A DNA stretch of 64,000 nt from positions 34,638,501 to 34,702,500 of the forward strand of contig CM076154.1 of assembly GCA_038025085.1 (NCBI GenBank). The letters run 5' to 3'. Source of the DNA: Tetragonia tetragonoides (lineage: Eukaryota; Streptophyta; Magnoliopsida; Caryophyllales; Aizoaceae). The translations under genes were made by a program, and so were the position numbers. Each line of letters begins with the position of its first letter. Position 1 is the stretch's first letter. Shown piece by piece: positions 23,364-34,629 of this stretch. The notes beneath the pieces are model-generated. The model saw nothing but the letters and a program-made list of their open reading frames with translations, did no database searches and was not told the DNA's origin.

Positions 23364-26300
23364 TATCTGTTTTTGGAATGTTAGGAGCATCAATAAGCCC
23401 CATAAGCAGAGAGATGTGATGCATCTGTTGCTGCCAAATAAGGTAGGGTTATGTGGTCTGCTTGAGACTAAAATTAAAAGTAAGTCACAACATGCATATT
23501 TTAACATGTTTAATAATTGGAGTTTTGCTACTAATCTATCTGCTCATCCTGGTGGAAGGATATGTATAGCCTGGCTTCCTCATGTGTTTTCTGTTGATAT
23601 AAGAATCTGCTCGGACCAACTTATGCATTGTTTTGTTGAGCACATCCCCTCTAAAGCATCCTTTGCGTGCACTGTGGACTATGCTCATAATGACCATAAT
23701 GATAGGGATCCCTTGTGGAAGGATCTTAAGGATATCTCTTCTTCTATGAATATCCCATGGTTGGTGGCTGGTGATTTCAACAATGTCCTGCATATTGAGG
23801 AAAGAATTGGTGCGCCTGTAACTAGTGTTGATTACAAATTTCAGAAATTGTGTGGATTTTTGTCAACTGAATGATATGAAAGCTAAAGGTTGTGTCTTCA
23901 CTTGAACTAACAAGCAGCATGGTGATGATAGAGTTTTTACAAAAATTGACAGGGTCATGACAAATGATTTATGAATACTTCAATTTCCCTACTCTGTGAC
24001 TCACTTCATGCCTGAAGGTTCCTTTGATCACACCCCTGGTATTATCACGATACATCAAAATTTGGATATGGGGAGGAAACCTTTTAGGTACTTTAATATG
24101 TGGAAGTTTGCACCTGAGTATTCAGAGAAGGTAACTGGCTCTTGGTCTTTACCAAGTAATAGGGTTCCTATGTACCAAGTTGTTAGCAAACTGAAAAGGC
24201 TCAAACCAGTCCTAGAGAGCCTAAATGAAGAAATTTTTTCTGATATTGAAAAATCTTGGCATCAAGCACAACTTAATCTTAAGGCATGTCAGGTTAATTT
24301 ACATGTTGATCCTTCTAACCCAGACTTAGCTACTCTGGAAAAAGCAGCTGCAATGAAGTACAAAATAGCTCATGGTGCGTATAATAGCTACCTAACTCAG
24401 AAAAGCAAAGCTGGCTGGCTAAAGGAGGGTGACCAAAACACTGGTTTTTTTCACAAAGCCATAAAGATTAGATAATACCACAACAGAATTTTCTCTATCC
24501 AAGACAACAAGGGTAGGGAAGTAAGTACCCCAGATGAGGTGAATGGGGCTTTCCTTGAATACTACAAGGATCTTCTTGGTTGCGATAACTCAAGCAGAAC
24601 TACAGTTAGTCAACTGGTAGTCAATGCTGGTTCTAGTGTTACTGAGGAGCAGGCGAACTCTCTATGCCTTCCTTTCTCTAAAGAGGATGTCAAGACAACT
24701 ATGTTTTCCATTGGGGGAGACAAATCTCTGGGCCCTGATGGTTTTAATAGCCAATTTTTCAAGGACAATTGGGCTATTGTTGGTGAAGATGTATGCGCTG
24801 CAGTCCTGAACTTCTTTGAAACTGGTAGATTGCTTAAAGAGATAAACAGTACATCACTTACTCTCATTCCCAATGTCAAGAACCCTATGGCTGTGACTGA
24901 TTTCAGACCTATTGCTTGCTGCAATACGGTCTATAAATGCATCTCTAAACTCCTCTGTTCTAGATTGAAGAACATTCTGCCTTCTCTTATCTCTACTTCT
25001 CAGAGTGGTTTCATTGAAGGCAGGAATATTGTGCACAATATCCTCATATGTCAAGACCTGGTGAAACATTTTAGGAGGAAAGCCGCCAAACCTCGATGCC
25101 TGATCAAGATTGATCTCAAGAAAGCCTACGATACTGTAGAATGGTCTTTCTTGAATGAGATGATGATAGCTCTTAAATTCCCTACAAAATTCATACATTG
25201 GATTTTGACTTGTGTGACCTCAACCTCATATTCATTGATGATTAATGGCAGCCTCCATGGTTATTTCCCGGGGAAAAGAGGTTTACGGCAGGGAGACTCA
25301 CTCTCTCCACTGCTTTTTGTCATCTGCATCGAGTACTTATCTCGTATCCTCAAGAAAGTTGGTTCTATGGAAGGTTTTAACTACCTCCCAAAATGTGCAT
25401 CTTTGGAATTAAATCACCTATGTTTCGCTGACAACCTTCTCTTGTTCTACAAAGGTGATTATTAGTCTATGTACCTGATGCTTCGTGGTCTCAATACTTT
25501 CTCTGAATCCTCTGGTATCCAAGCTAACAAATCAAAATCTGAGATTTATAACTGTAATATCCCAGTGAACACAATGCAAAGAATTGTTGAGGGGTCTGGT
25601 TTTAGAGTAGGGAAGATGCCATTTCTCTATCTGGGGATCCTTGTTTGTGCCAAGAAAATATCAGCAGCTGACTGTGATATTCTTGTGGAAAAGATTATTG
25701 CCAAAATCAAGACCTGGGGCTCTAGGCATCTCTCCTATGCGGCCAGAGCCATTTTGGTAAATTCTGTATTACTCAGTTTACATATGTACGGGGCCACTAT
25801 TTTTATTTTGCCCAAGTCTATTCTTCGCAAAGTTATTGCTGTTTGCAGGAACTTTCTGTGGGATGGGAAAATTGTCTCTGCTAGAATCCCTTTTGTGGCT
25901 TGGGAAACTCTCTGTCAAACCAAATCTGAAGGAGGTTTAGGTATTCAGCACTGTGTTACTTGGAATAATGCAGCAATAGGGAAATTAATATGGAATATTG
26001 CTGCTAAAGAAGATAATCTTTGGGTGCGGTGGGTCAATCACATTTATACAAGGGACGGGGATTGGTGGGGACACAAAGCCCCTATCAGTGCTGGTTGGTG
26101 TTGGAGGAAAATCTATGCTGTAAAAGACATAGTGGCTGCTGGTTATAATGGAGATACATGGTGTAATCATCCTACTGGTTGTTATAGTATTAAGAGTGGT
26201 TACCAGTGGCTGAAGGGTAACAAACCAAAGGTCACTTGGTATAAATGGGTGTGGAACAGGCTTAATGTGCCCAAGCATTCGATGATTTGCTGGTTGGTTA

Positions 26301-26731
26301 TGCTCAATAGACTGCAAACTAAATCTAGATTGCATGCCATTGGAGTTTGTGATGATGACTATTGCCCACTGTGTGGTAGTGGCATGGAGACCACTGGCCA
26401 TCTTTCTTTTTCCTATTCTTTTAGCAAGAAATGTCTACTGATATGGCGGCAACTATGGCATTTTCGTGCTGGTCCAGTTACCATCAATCTCTGGGAGTGG
26501 ATTAGGAAAAGGAAGCACAGTTCATGTTTTCAAAAAAAGGTACAACTTGCCTCTCTTGCAGCACTGGTATATCACATATGGAGGCAGAGAAATGAAGTAT
26601 TATGGTCGTTTAAAGTAGCTAAACCTGATTTTGTAATAAACACTGTCAAGTATGAAATTAAGAATAGGATTTCAAGTATTCTGCCTAGGAAGCTTAACAT
26701 GAGGGATAAGAATTGGTTTAGTCAGTTGTAG
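23356..26731 (+). pseudogene. LINE ORF2, endonuclease-reverse transcriptase, broken
   Basis: Starts ATG at 23356. APE-type endonuclease (FWNVRSINKP, LLETKIKS, VAGDFNNVL) up to a frameshift near 23845. It continues in the next frame with TGA at 23903 and 23972 (both where Trp is expected) and TAG at 24473 and 25463. Reverse transcriptase motifs are FRPIACCNTVYK, SGFIEGRNIVHN, KIDLKKAYDTVEWSFL and GLRQGDSLSPLLF. The catalytic FADD box reads FADN (25429-25440), so an essential Asp is lost. The C-part has YLGI and a zf-RVT domain (about 26150-26460). No RNase H was seen after it. Every stop and the Asn fit single G-to-A or C-to-T changes. Confidence 0.92.
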
Positions 26732-26895
26732 TACCAGTTTATCATGTTTATTCAACTCTTACAGCATAGAAAGAGCCCTTCCTAGAAGGTACCTTTCTCC
26801 CTTGAGAGTTTTGTAATGTTGTTACATTGTATTGTTCGTTTGGTTCATAATGCAATATACTTATTACTTACCAAAAAAAAAAATATGTAGTTTAA

Positions 26896-27830
26896 TTCTA
26901 CTGAATATCGTTTTAAAAAAAGTTGGAGTTTTTTTTAACTTGGAGCGGGTTGAAACGTGCTATGAGTCGTGTACATGAGACTTGAGAGGTGCTCACCCAC
27001 ACAAAAACAAAATTTTCAAGATTTGGTATTAAAATTTCAGTTTATGTTATTCGACTTTCTTTATTTCAATAATGCTTTAAATAAGAAATATTAATGACAT
27101 AGTGAATTAGTTTTTTGATTGGTGACTTTACAAATACATAAGGTTAAGATATACTCTATTTGTAAAATAAAGGATTAATGCTTCCATTGTACGCTTTCAT
27201 GAACTTTTTCTTGGGTCCTCATAGAAGAGGTCAGTCGCGAGATGTATGACGCCACACTCAAGAATGAAACTCAGAACCTTTTGTTGGCAACCCTCAATGT
27301 TATCCTTATAAATCCGTCATTTTTTACTGCATCATTATATCCCTCGGAGGCCTATTATTAAGATATATGTAAATAAATTATTATAAAGTATCCTTGACAC
27401 ATGTAAGATAAATATGATCTCCACTAAAGTAGACCAAATTGTTTCCTTTACAAAATCATTACCCCAGGAGTTATGGAACTATTAAAATACAAACTATAAG
27501 ATGCATATATCAAGGTGACTGGATAACTATTGAGAAAAATATGACCAAATGTAGCTACTTATACCATATATGTGCATTCATGTGTACACGCACCAAGTAC
27601 AATTCTAGCCCATCATCCTTGGACTTGAACGTTAAAATGGGTTACCGAAATGACTAGAAGCATTGAGACAAATACCTCCTTGTTGAGATCTAATCTAATT
27701 AGTAATTCTACCATTTTAAAAGAAGCACAAAACCAAGCAAAACAATTAAAGATACAATTTGAACATTGATCTTTGGTGCCACATTTAAAAATAAGTTGAA
27801 ATCCCTTACACGTCTTCCAATGCAATATTT
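26896..27830. other. Intergenic, nothing assignable
   Basis: AT-rich; frames below 75 codons and without recognisable content. Confidence 0.4.
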
Positions 27831-28040
27831 CATGTTCTTTTTGCCGATTTTATGTCACATTTCATTTTGTTCTTTCTATTTTGATACAGGTCATTTTAAT
27901 ATGTTTCATTTTGCTTTGCTCTAGCTATTTTTCATTCCGCATTTTATTTTGTCTCACATTCTATTCCATTATGCAATCTGTTCTATTTAACATTGTTTTA
28001 TTTTGTTTTGGACCATTCTTTTCAAAAAAAGGCCCTTAAT
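27830..28040 (+). mobile_element. MITE of the GTTCTTTTTGCC family, copy 1
   Basis: Starts near ATGTTCTTTTTGCCG, has CATTTTATTTTGTCTCACAT inside and ends CCATTCTTTTCAAAAAAAGG-CCCTTA. The internal ATTTTGTCTCACATT core also occurs at about 31549 (inverse), 41658, 58130 (inverse), 58395 and 63090 (inverse). Confidence 0.6.
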
Positions 28041-28456
28041 GTGTGTTACATTTGGCTAAAAGTTCACTAGGTGCGTATAATTTAATCAAACATAAAGTAG
28101 TAACACAAAATTTAAAGAACAATATGTACCTCAATGGAAACTTATAATGGTCCCTAGCTAGTCAAACCTTAAAAACATTTAGCTCCATACCATGAAAAGA
28201 AACCTGCGTTTATTCCTGTCGTGCGCCGCGGACAACTTGATTTGCTACTTGCCTACTTGGTTGGGCCATTTTAGTTCTCTCTCTTCGTCAATCTGACGTA
28301 TTGAATCAAGCAATTGAACCATCTTTGCAAAAGAACAAGTTAAATTCCAGAGACAAGAATCGTACTATCATACACTTATTCAACTACGTAATAATTTAAT
28401 TAAAGTAAACTAATTTAAACTAAACTAATTTATTCTTATACAATGAATACATTGAT

Positions 28457-28610
28457 GAATAGAAACCAAGGATGTGGTTAAGTGATAATGACTCATTCAT
28501 CCTTAATCAATGTCGAGAGTTCGAATCTTACATTAGGTATGGAGCAGTTTTAAATATCTGGGTCAGTTGTCTTACCTTTTAAAAGGTGTCTATAAACCAA
28601 CGCGAAAAAA
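28457..28610 (+). mobile_element. tRNA-derived SINE-like fragment
   Basis: A box-A-like GGATGTGGTTAAGTG near 28469 is followed by a canonical box B (GAGTTCGAATCTT) near 28514. The rest does not fold as a tRNA, so a SINE is preferred over a tRNA gene. Confidence 0.5.
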
Positions 28611-28749
28611 TAGTGATTACTTATTTAGTAGTGATCCACATGCAAGTTTGCATAGCATAATATTAATATAATGATGATCGATATGTATAAGTATGCCAAG
28701 CTCGGCCCATTTTTGGATGTGTATACATGCATTGCGTTGATAGTGCGAT

Positions 28750-29077
28750 CCAAGTTGGCTAATTATAGTGCTTGTTTGGTTGACACACAACTAACATGGG
28801 AAGTACAACTTTCTAGGAAGTGTAAAATCCCTTATTGTTTGGTTGACAATAAAACTTAGGAATTAACTTCCCATGGGAAGTCACTTCCTTCAAAATGGAG
28901 GAAGTCACTTACCAAGCCCCCCTAGGTAAGTACTACTTCCCACATCACTTCCCATGAATTCAAAGTTCCTTAGTGCAACCAAACAAGTTTGGGCACTTCC
29001 CATAATTTTATATTTCCCATAAATTAATACTTCCCATGGAAACTCACTTCCCTAATTCAACCAAACAAGCACACAGA
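28750..29077. mobile_element. MITE with TTGTTTGGTTGA ends, copy 1
   Basis: Begins TAGTGCTTGTTTGGTTGAC and ends TTCAACCAAACAAGCACAC. Internally it has repeated CTTCCCATGGGAAG and GGTTGACAA motifs in both orientations. A diverged copy is at 53196-53476. Confidence 0.8.
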
Positions 29078-29224
29078 TTAGATTAGGACATAAGTTCGAA
29101 AAAGAACCATAATGAATTTGAGATGCATGTCAGCACTTTAAGCCGTCCAGTTATTAAGTCATGATCGAGCAACAGTGAACCACCAACTGGTCGGCCGTAT
29201 TGTCTAGCGCATAGTACTAATTAG

Positions 29225-29533
29225 GATGGTGGCCGGTTAAGTGGTTTCTAACTTAATCTTAAGTGCTTTAATAAGGCAAGGTCTTGAGTTCGATTTCTCA
29301 TCCGGGCTGATGACGATATGATTGTATGCCTTGTAATAACACGACCCCAACACGATATGCCTTGCCCCGACCGGCTTTGATGGTACTATGTTGACGGGGT
29401 CAATATTTGTGTTGATTATTCAGTTAATCTGATATGTTCGTAGATAAACGTGAAAGTCCGAACATGACGTAGCGGGGTGTGTCTTGATAACTATTCAATT
29501 GCGCCTTTTCAATTAAAAAAAAAAAAACAGGGC
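29225..29533 (+). mobile_element. SINE, copy 1
   Basis: tRNA-like head (box A around GGCCGGTTAAGTGG, box B around TTGAGTTCGATTTCT), then a body with TATGTTGACGGGGTCA and TTATTCAGTTAATCTGATAT, and an A-rich tail (29516-29528). The same body recurs at 59345-59574. Confidence 0.75.
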
Positions 29534-30285
29534 AGTTATACAAAAATATAGTTAGGGGAATGAATCGTGGAGGGTTCATCAATAATCATGCGTACTCGTA
29601 CTATTATACAAAATTGTGTGACTACAGTCATCTTTGCATTCTCACTGTCAACGGTTGATTGATTGTTACTAATCTGTAATCTCTTTTTGTTGCTTTTATT
29701 TAAGTAAATTAAAGTTCATTATTTTATTCATGTAGGTTTTTCTCAAAGTAAACTTACCTTTACTGTGATCCATTTAGTTAATTTAGTGGTACCACACCCC
29801 TCTTCGCCTCTTCTTAGTTCTTATTGGTACTATAAAGGTGCTCTTGTTCATTTGTGGATTCCTCTAAAGACTAAAAGTAGATCTGTTCGGTAAGATATGT
29901 CCAATTTTTTGTAATTTGTTAGAATCAGAAATTGAGCTTTGGTGACTGAGATTTTTTGGGCATGACATGAAGTTGTGATATGTCCAATGGCTACCGTACC
30001 TATTGGAGGCTATATGAAAGTATGAATGCCACGTAATTTTGCCATTGCATATTGTAAGACTATATTTTTTATTTTTACTTTTTTGTTGTTGTTAAAGTGT
30101 GTCGAGAACACGGGTTCCTGGTTAATTAGTACGAAATGAAATGACTGAGAATAGATTGGAATAAATAAAATATAGTATGGAGAGGACGTAAAGGGATTTT
30201 TTAGTGATGAAATGTTAATTACTTTCTTTCTCTTAAAATACGAACAAAAATAATAATAATAAAAATCCCAATACACCATTACTTA

Positions 30286-30705
30286 GGGTCTGTTCGGCAA
30301 TATTTAGCTGTAGTTGTAGTCTTAGCTGTTTTATTAGTGGTTAGCTGTTGAACTAGCTATTAGCTGTCATGAGCGGTACATAACTGTTAGCTATTTATTT
30401 GGTTGAGTGTTCGGTAAAGTTAGCGGTTTGGTTAGCTGATTGATGTAAAATGACATAAAAGGGCATATTATATTTATTTATTATTAAAAATAAACGGATA
30501 AAATCGGGATCAAATGCATAAATAATTCCAACAGCTAGCCTTTGAAATTGAAAGGCTAATTTTATTAGCTTTTGCAAAACACTACTCTAAAAGCTAACAG
30601 CTACTACTAAAGGCTAGTTACCGAACACAATAAATTAGGAGAGGTAGTGGTTTGACTAGTTCAAACCACTAACAGTTACCCAAAAGCTGGTTGCCGAACA
30701 CACCC
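30286..30705. mobile_element. PIF/Harbinger-type (Tourist) MITE
   Basis: Ends GGGTCTGTTCGGCAA and TTGCCGAACACACCC with TTA on both sides (30283-30285, 30706-30708). 420 bp, non-coding, rich in TTAGCTGTTA-type subterminal repeats. Confidence 0.88.
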
Positions 30706-30708
30706 TTA

Positions 30709-31378
<670 letters not shown>

Positions 31379-31508
31379 TTAGTCGTTTTGTATTTACAAG
31401 GACATAAATGGACTTTTAACCATGAGATTTAGTTTTGGGTGAATTACTCTTCTTTTAACATGGTATTCAAGTAATAAAGACAAGAGGTCTTTAGTGCTAA
31501 TTGTGTTT

Positions 31509-31655
31509 GAAGAGCGCCTATTTCCAATGTGGCTAGCGTAACGGAGCCAAATGTGAGACAAAATGAATAATAAAATGGGGTGCAGCACGAAACAAAATGC
31601 TGCAGAACGGAACGAAATGAAATACAGCAGGAAAACGACGAAAAGAACAGGTTTT
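31509..31655 (-). mobile_element. MITE of the GTTCTTTTTGCC family, copy 2 (inverse)
   Basis: Reads AATGTGAGACAAAATGAATA near 31549 and ends GACGAAAAGAACAGG near 31652. The left end is degraded. Confidence 0.55.
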
Positions 31656-32463
31656 AACCTGTGATGAGTTGATTACTTCATAGTTGACATTATCCTTCAA
31701 GTTATTTATGGGATTTATATGGGCCAAATGAGTATTTAAGCTTTTAGATAAGTTGATTACCTCACATTTCACAATATCCTTCGTATTTTCGACTTAAATT
31801 CTAAATGGTGTCTTTGGATAAGCTGGTCCACAATGATGAATAGCCTTTTAAACTGACATCAACGAGCATCAACAGCCATATCGGATAGTAAATTGGCAAT
31901 TGCCAATCAAATTAATTACGACCCAATGTATGTTTTATGCTTATGAGTTTTTCGATTAGGCACGGCTAATACGTCATACACAAAATGTAATTATATTAGG
32001 ATTAGTCATAATTCATTTAGAAAGGAAAACGAGGGTGATTCCACCACGGTCCAAGGGTACTCGCCATTGAATCTTTTTAATTTTTTTTTTTTTTTGTGTG
32101 TCATGTCTTTTTAACTTTTCAAATGCTTCAAGAAACACAACTGCATTATAAAAATCACCCATAAAAAGCTAAGGACGCTTTTTTGCTTCTACAAGCAATT
32201 CTTGTTGTTAGTGATCTTTTATGTTCATGTCTTTTTGGTTTAACGTTGTTTTTAACCGTCATGAAATTAAGTCCTAGGCTCAATTAGTAGTTAACAACGT
32301 TATTCTCTCAAAAAAAAAGAAAAAAGTAGTTAACAACATTACAATTGGTCAAGGCCAATATAATATTTGGGTGTCACTAACAATAACCAATAATACCCTA
32401 GCTAATATAGCCTATATTGGTCTGGTTAAACTCAATGTTGACATAGGTAGGCTTGATGACTTA

Positions 32464-32698
32464 GGGTGTGTTCTTTAGAGTTGAACTTACCATAACTGAA
32501 TTGAATACAACATTACTGAACTGGACACTACTGAACTGAATTAAACATACACAACTTGACATGTGACACAAAAAGTATGTTTCTGAACTCATCAGGACTG
32601 AACTGCAATGATCGAACATCATTTAATTGAATTTGAAATCACTGAATTGACACCTGAATTGAACTGAACTAATCGTGTAAGTTCTAAAGAACGCACCC
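32464..32698. mobile_element. Tourist-type MITE, 235 bp
   Basis: Ends GGGTGTGTTCTTTAGAGTT and AAGTTCTAAAGAACGCACCC with TTA on both sides (32461-32463 and 32699-32701). The interior is made of ACTGAATTGAAC-like repeats. Decayed relatives lie near 37652-37911, 38580-38667, 55430-55585 and 62509-62630. Confidence 0.88.
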
Positions 32699-32701
32699 TT
32701 A

Positions 32702-33075
32702 GATATATACAAGTGTTGGCAATATTGTGAATTTGCAATTAGAGGCTGTGATAGTGAGGTGGTCGTGTGAGAGTAGTCTATGGGGTTTCATGTTGAGTGG
32801 GATCGGATATCCCTATTGTTGAAGCAAATGCATGCAATTCTCCATGGCTATGGCTTACAGGTTGTTGATTCATACGAGTTTAGTCAGATTGAAGTTGAGA
32901 ACGATTGCTTCCGTGTTATTAATGCGTTGAAAATGAAAATTGGTGGCATCAATGAGTTTGATATGGTCATTGATGATATTAGGTCCTAGTCGTAATTTTT
33001 TTTTTTGTTTGCTGGAGTCGAGCTATTGGGTATTAAGGTAAAATAATAATAATAATGATAATAATAATGATAATG

Positions 33076-33078
<3 letters not shown>
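32702..33078. other. Intergenic with a short relic frame
   Basis: 32780-32989 is open on + (YEFSQIEVENDCFRVINAL) and resembles the RNase H tail of plant LINE or retroelement proteins, but is too short to be sure. A TAATAATGATAATG tract precedes the AT repeat. Confidence 0.35.

Positions 33079-33168
<90 letters not shown>
33079..33168. repeat. (AT)45 microsatellite
   Basis: Uninterrupted AT dinucleotides over about 90 bases, about 360 bases upstream of the CLE promoter. Confidence 0.97.
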
Positions 33169-33170
<2 letters not shown>

Positions 33171-33530
33171 TCACCGTAAATCCGTACGGAAAACTTATAA
33201 ACGCTGACCTTTCAATGAAATGGTGAGCTTCTTTAATTTCTAAGGCCTACACTCAGATTCCAACCTTTACACTCATGAAACTATCGTATTCTAGTGCTTG
33301 ATGATGAGTTCATATCACCCAAAAAACAAAATTGCAAAGTAAAGGATCTTTTGGAATTGATGAGCTTAAAATTTTATATACTATGTTTAGGCTTAATTTA
33401 GAGTTCCACACATGTGTGGACTACTAATTGACCTATATAAATAGTATAAGCCAGCTCATATGTTAAAGGATATTGGCTGATCACATTTTTTTTGAGTTCC
33501 CACTGATCCATTTATGGCGAACGACAGTGA

Positions 33531-33599
33531 TATAAAAGGGAGGCATATGGCATGCTAGAACTCACAGTATTAGCACTCTAATAATAAGCTAGAATATAT
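33531..33599 (+). promoter_or_regulatory. TATA box and leader of the first CLE gene
   Basis: TATAAAAG at 33531-33538 lies about 70 bases before the first ATG. CTCACAGTATTAG near 33560 is a suitable start zone. The leader is short and lacks other ATGs apart from those at 33542-33556 (CATATGGCATGC), which would lie at or before the start site. Confidence 0.65.
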
Positions 33600-33863
33600 A
33601 TGCACAAAATGGCAAGCTTAAAGTTTTGTGTGGTTTTGTTTTTGGTTTTGCTATTCGTAATGAAGTCAGATAGCAGGCCTCTGAAGCCTACTCTTTCAGA
33701 CAATGATGATCAAGTAAGCGAATCGCAACGAGCAATACTTGAGCTAAGAGAAAAGGTAAGATCCTTACAAGAAATGTTTGATACTGGCAGTGATGATTCC
33801 TTTAGGAACCGGTATGATCCGAATCGGTTTAGCCCTGGTGGCCCTGATGCTCACCACCATTAG
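33600..33863 (+). CDS. CLE: CLE signalling-peptide precursor
   Basis: 87-aa single-exon precursor (84 aa if the better-placed ATG at 33609, AAAATGGC, is used). It has a hydrophobic signal peptide (KFCVVLFLVLLFVMKS), a variable acidic/charged spacer, and the 12-residue CLE motif RFSPGGPDAHHH at 33825-33860, directly before the stop. CLE peptides are secreted, cleaved, hydroxylated/arabinosylated on Pro and bound by leucine-rich-repeat receptor kinases; they steer meristem, vascular and root development. The signal peptide is followed by SRPL, as in the CLE1-7 group, whose motif (RxSPGGPDP) is closest. Position 9, nearly always Pro, is Ala here; Pro4 and Pro7, the usual modified residues, are kept. 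The short length, TATA box and intact frame argue for a working gene. Confidence 0.9.
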   Translation: MHKMASLKFCVVLFLVLLFVMKSDSRPLKPTLSDNDDQVSESQRAILELREKVRSLQEMFDTGSDDSFRNRYDPNRFSPGGPDAHHH

Positions 33864-34600
33864 CAAGATGATCGAGCCTTAGGGCTTAGCTTAGCTTGTT
33901 TGTAGCCTGTACGGTGTGAACCTATAGTTAGTAAACTACAGTATGTGTTTCGAATTATAATGTCTTTCTGTAACTATGTATGTTTTGGATTGAGCATATA
34001 TAGTTAAAGATCATCCCATTGTGGCTTGAGAGCATCCCTTACAATGCTTCTGTGTGAAGATCGTCATATTTTGTTTTTTTTTTTGAAGGTCGAAGAAGTT
34101 CTATGCAGTAAAAGCTAGATTGTAAGGAAAAATAATGAGACTTTGCTCTGTTTCTCTTTTTTCTTTTTTGAAATTGTAAGGAAACGTCATTTTTGAGGGT
34201 AATGAGATTGGATTTCAAGTCATTATAACTGAGAAGAATGAGTGGAGAAAATGTTACTTTAAAAAAAAAAAAGTAAAAATGTCATGACAATTTCATTATG
34301 AGATCATCCTAATATGTCCTTCACCAACAGATTGGTGAGTGATCAAAATTAGATCGACCAAATAAGTAACGTAAGATAAGTATGACCATCTCATTTTCTT
34401 CTCGAAACAATGGAAGACTTCTATATCATCAAAGAAATGCAAATCTTTTTTTATTTAAATGTCACTGTGTAATTACTCAAATGCCCACCAACTATATAGG
34501 AGGGAAATGATAAATATAAAGAGGGAAACGAAAATTAAACATTTTCAAAGCCAGGAAAAAAAAGAAAAAGAACGCCACTGAGATGAAAGACAAAAGCAAA
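33864..34600. other. 3' side of the CLE gene and intergenic
   Basis: 33900-34010 probably contains the CLE 3'UTR. The remainder is AT-rich with A- and T-runs and shows no gene. Confidence 0.45.
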
Positions 34601-34629
34601 ATGAAAACCCCTATCTGCCATTCACTCCT

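Larger units (their letters stand above)
21944..26882 (+). mobile_element. Full-length L1-type LINE (inactive)
   Basis: Contains 5'UTR, ORF1, overlapping ORF2, 3'UTR and an A-rich tail (26870-26882). Candidate 13-bp target duplications flank it: ATATGTTGTTTAA (21931-21943) and ATATGTAGTTTAA (26883-26895), one mismatch. The 59 bases upstream separate it from the foldback element. Confidence 0.85.
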
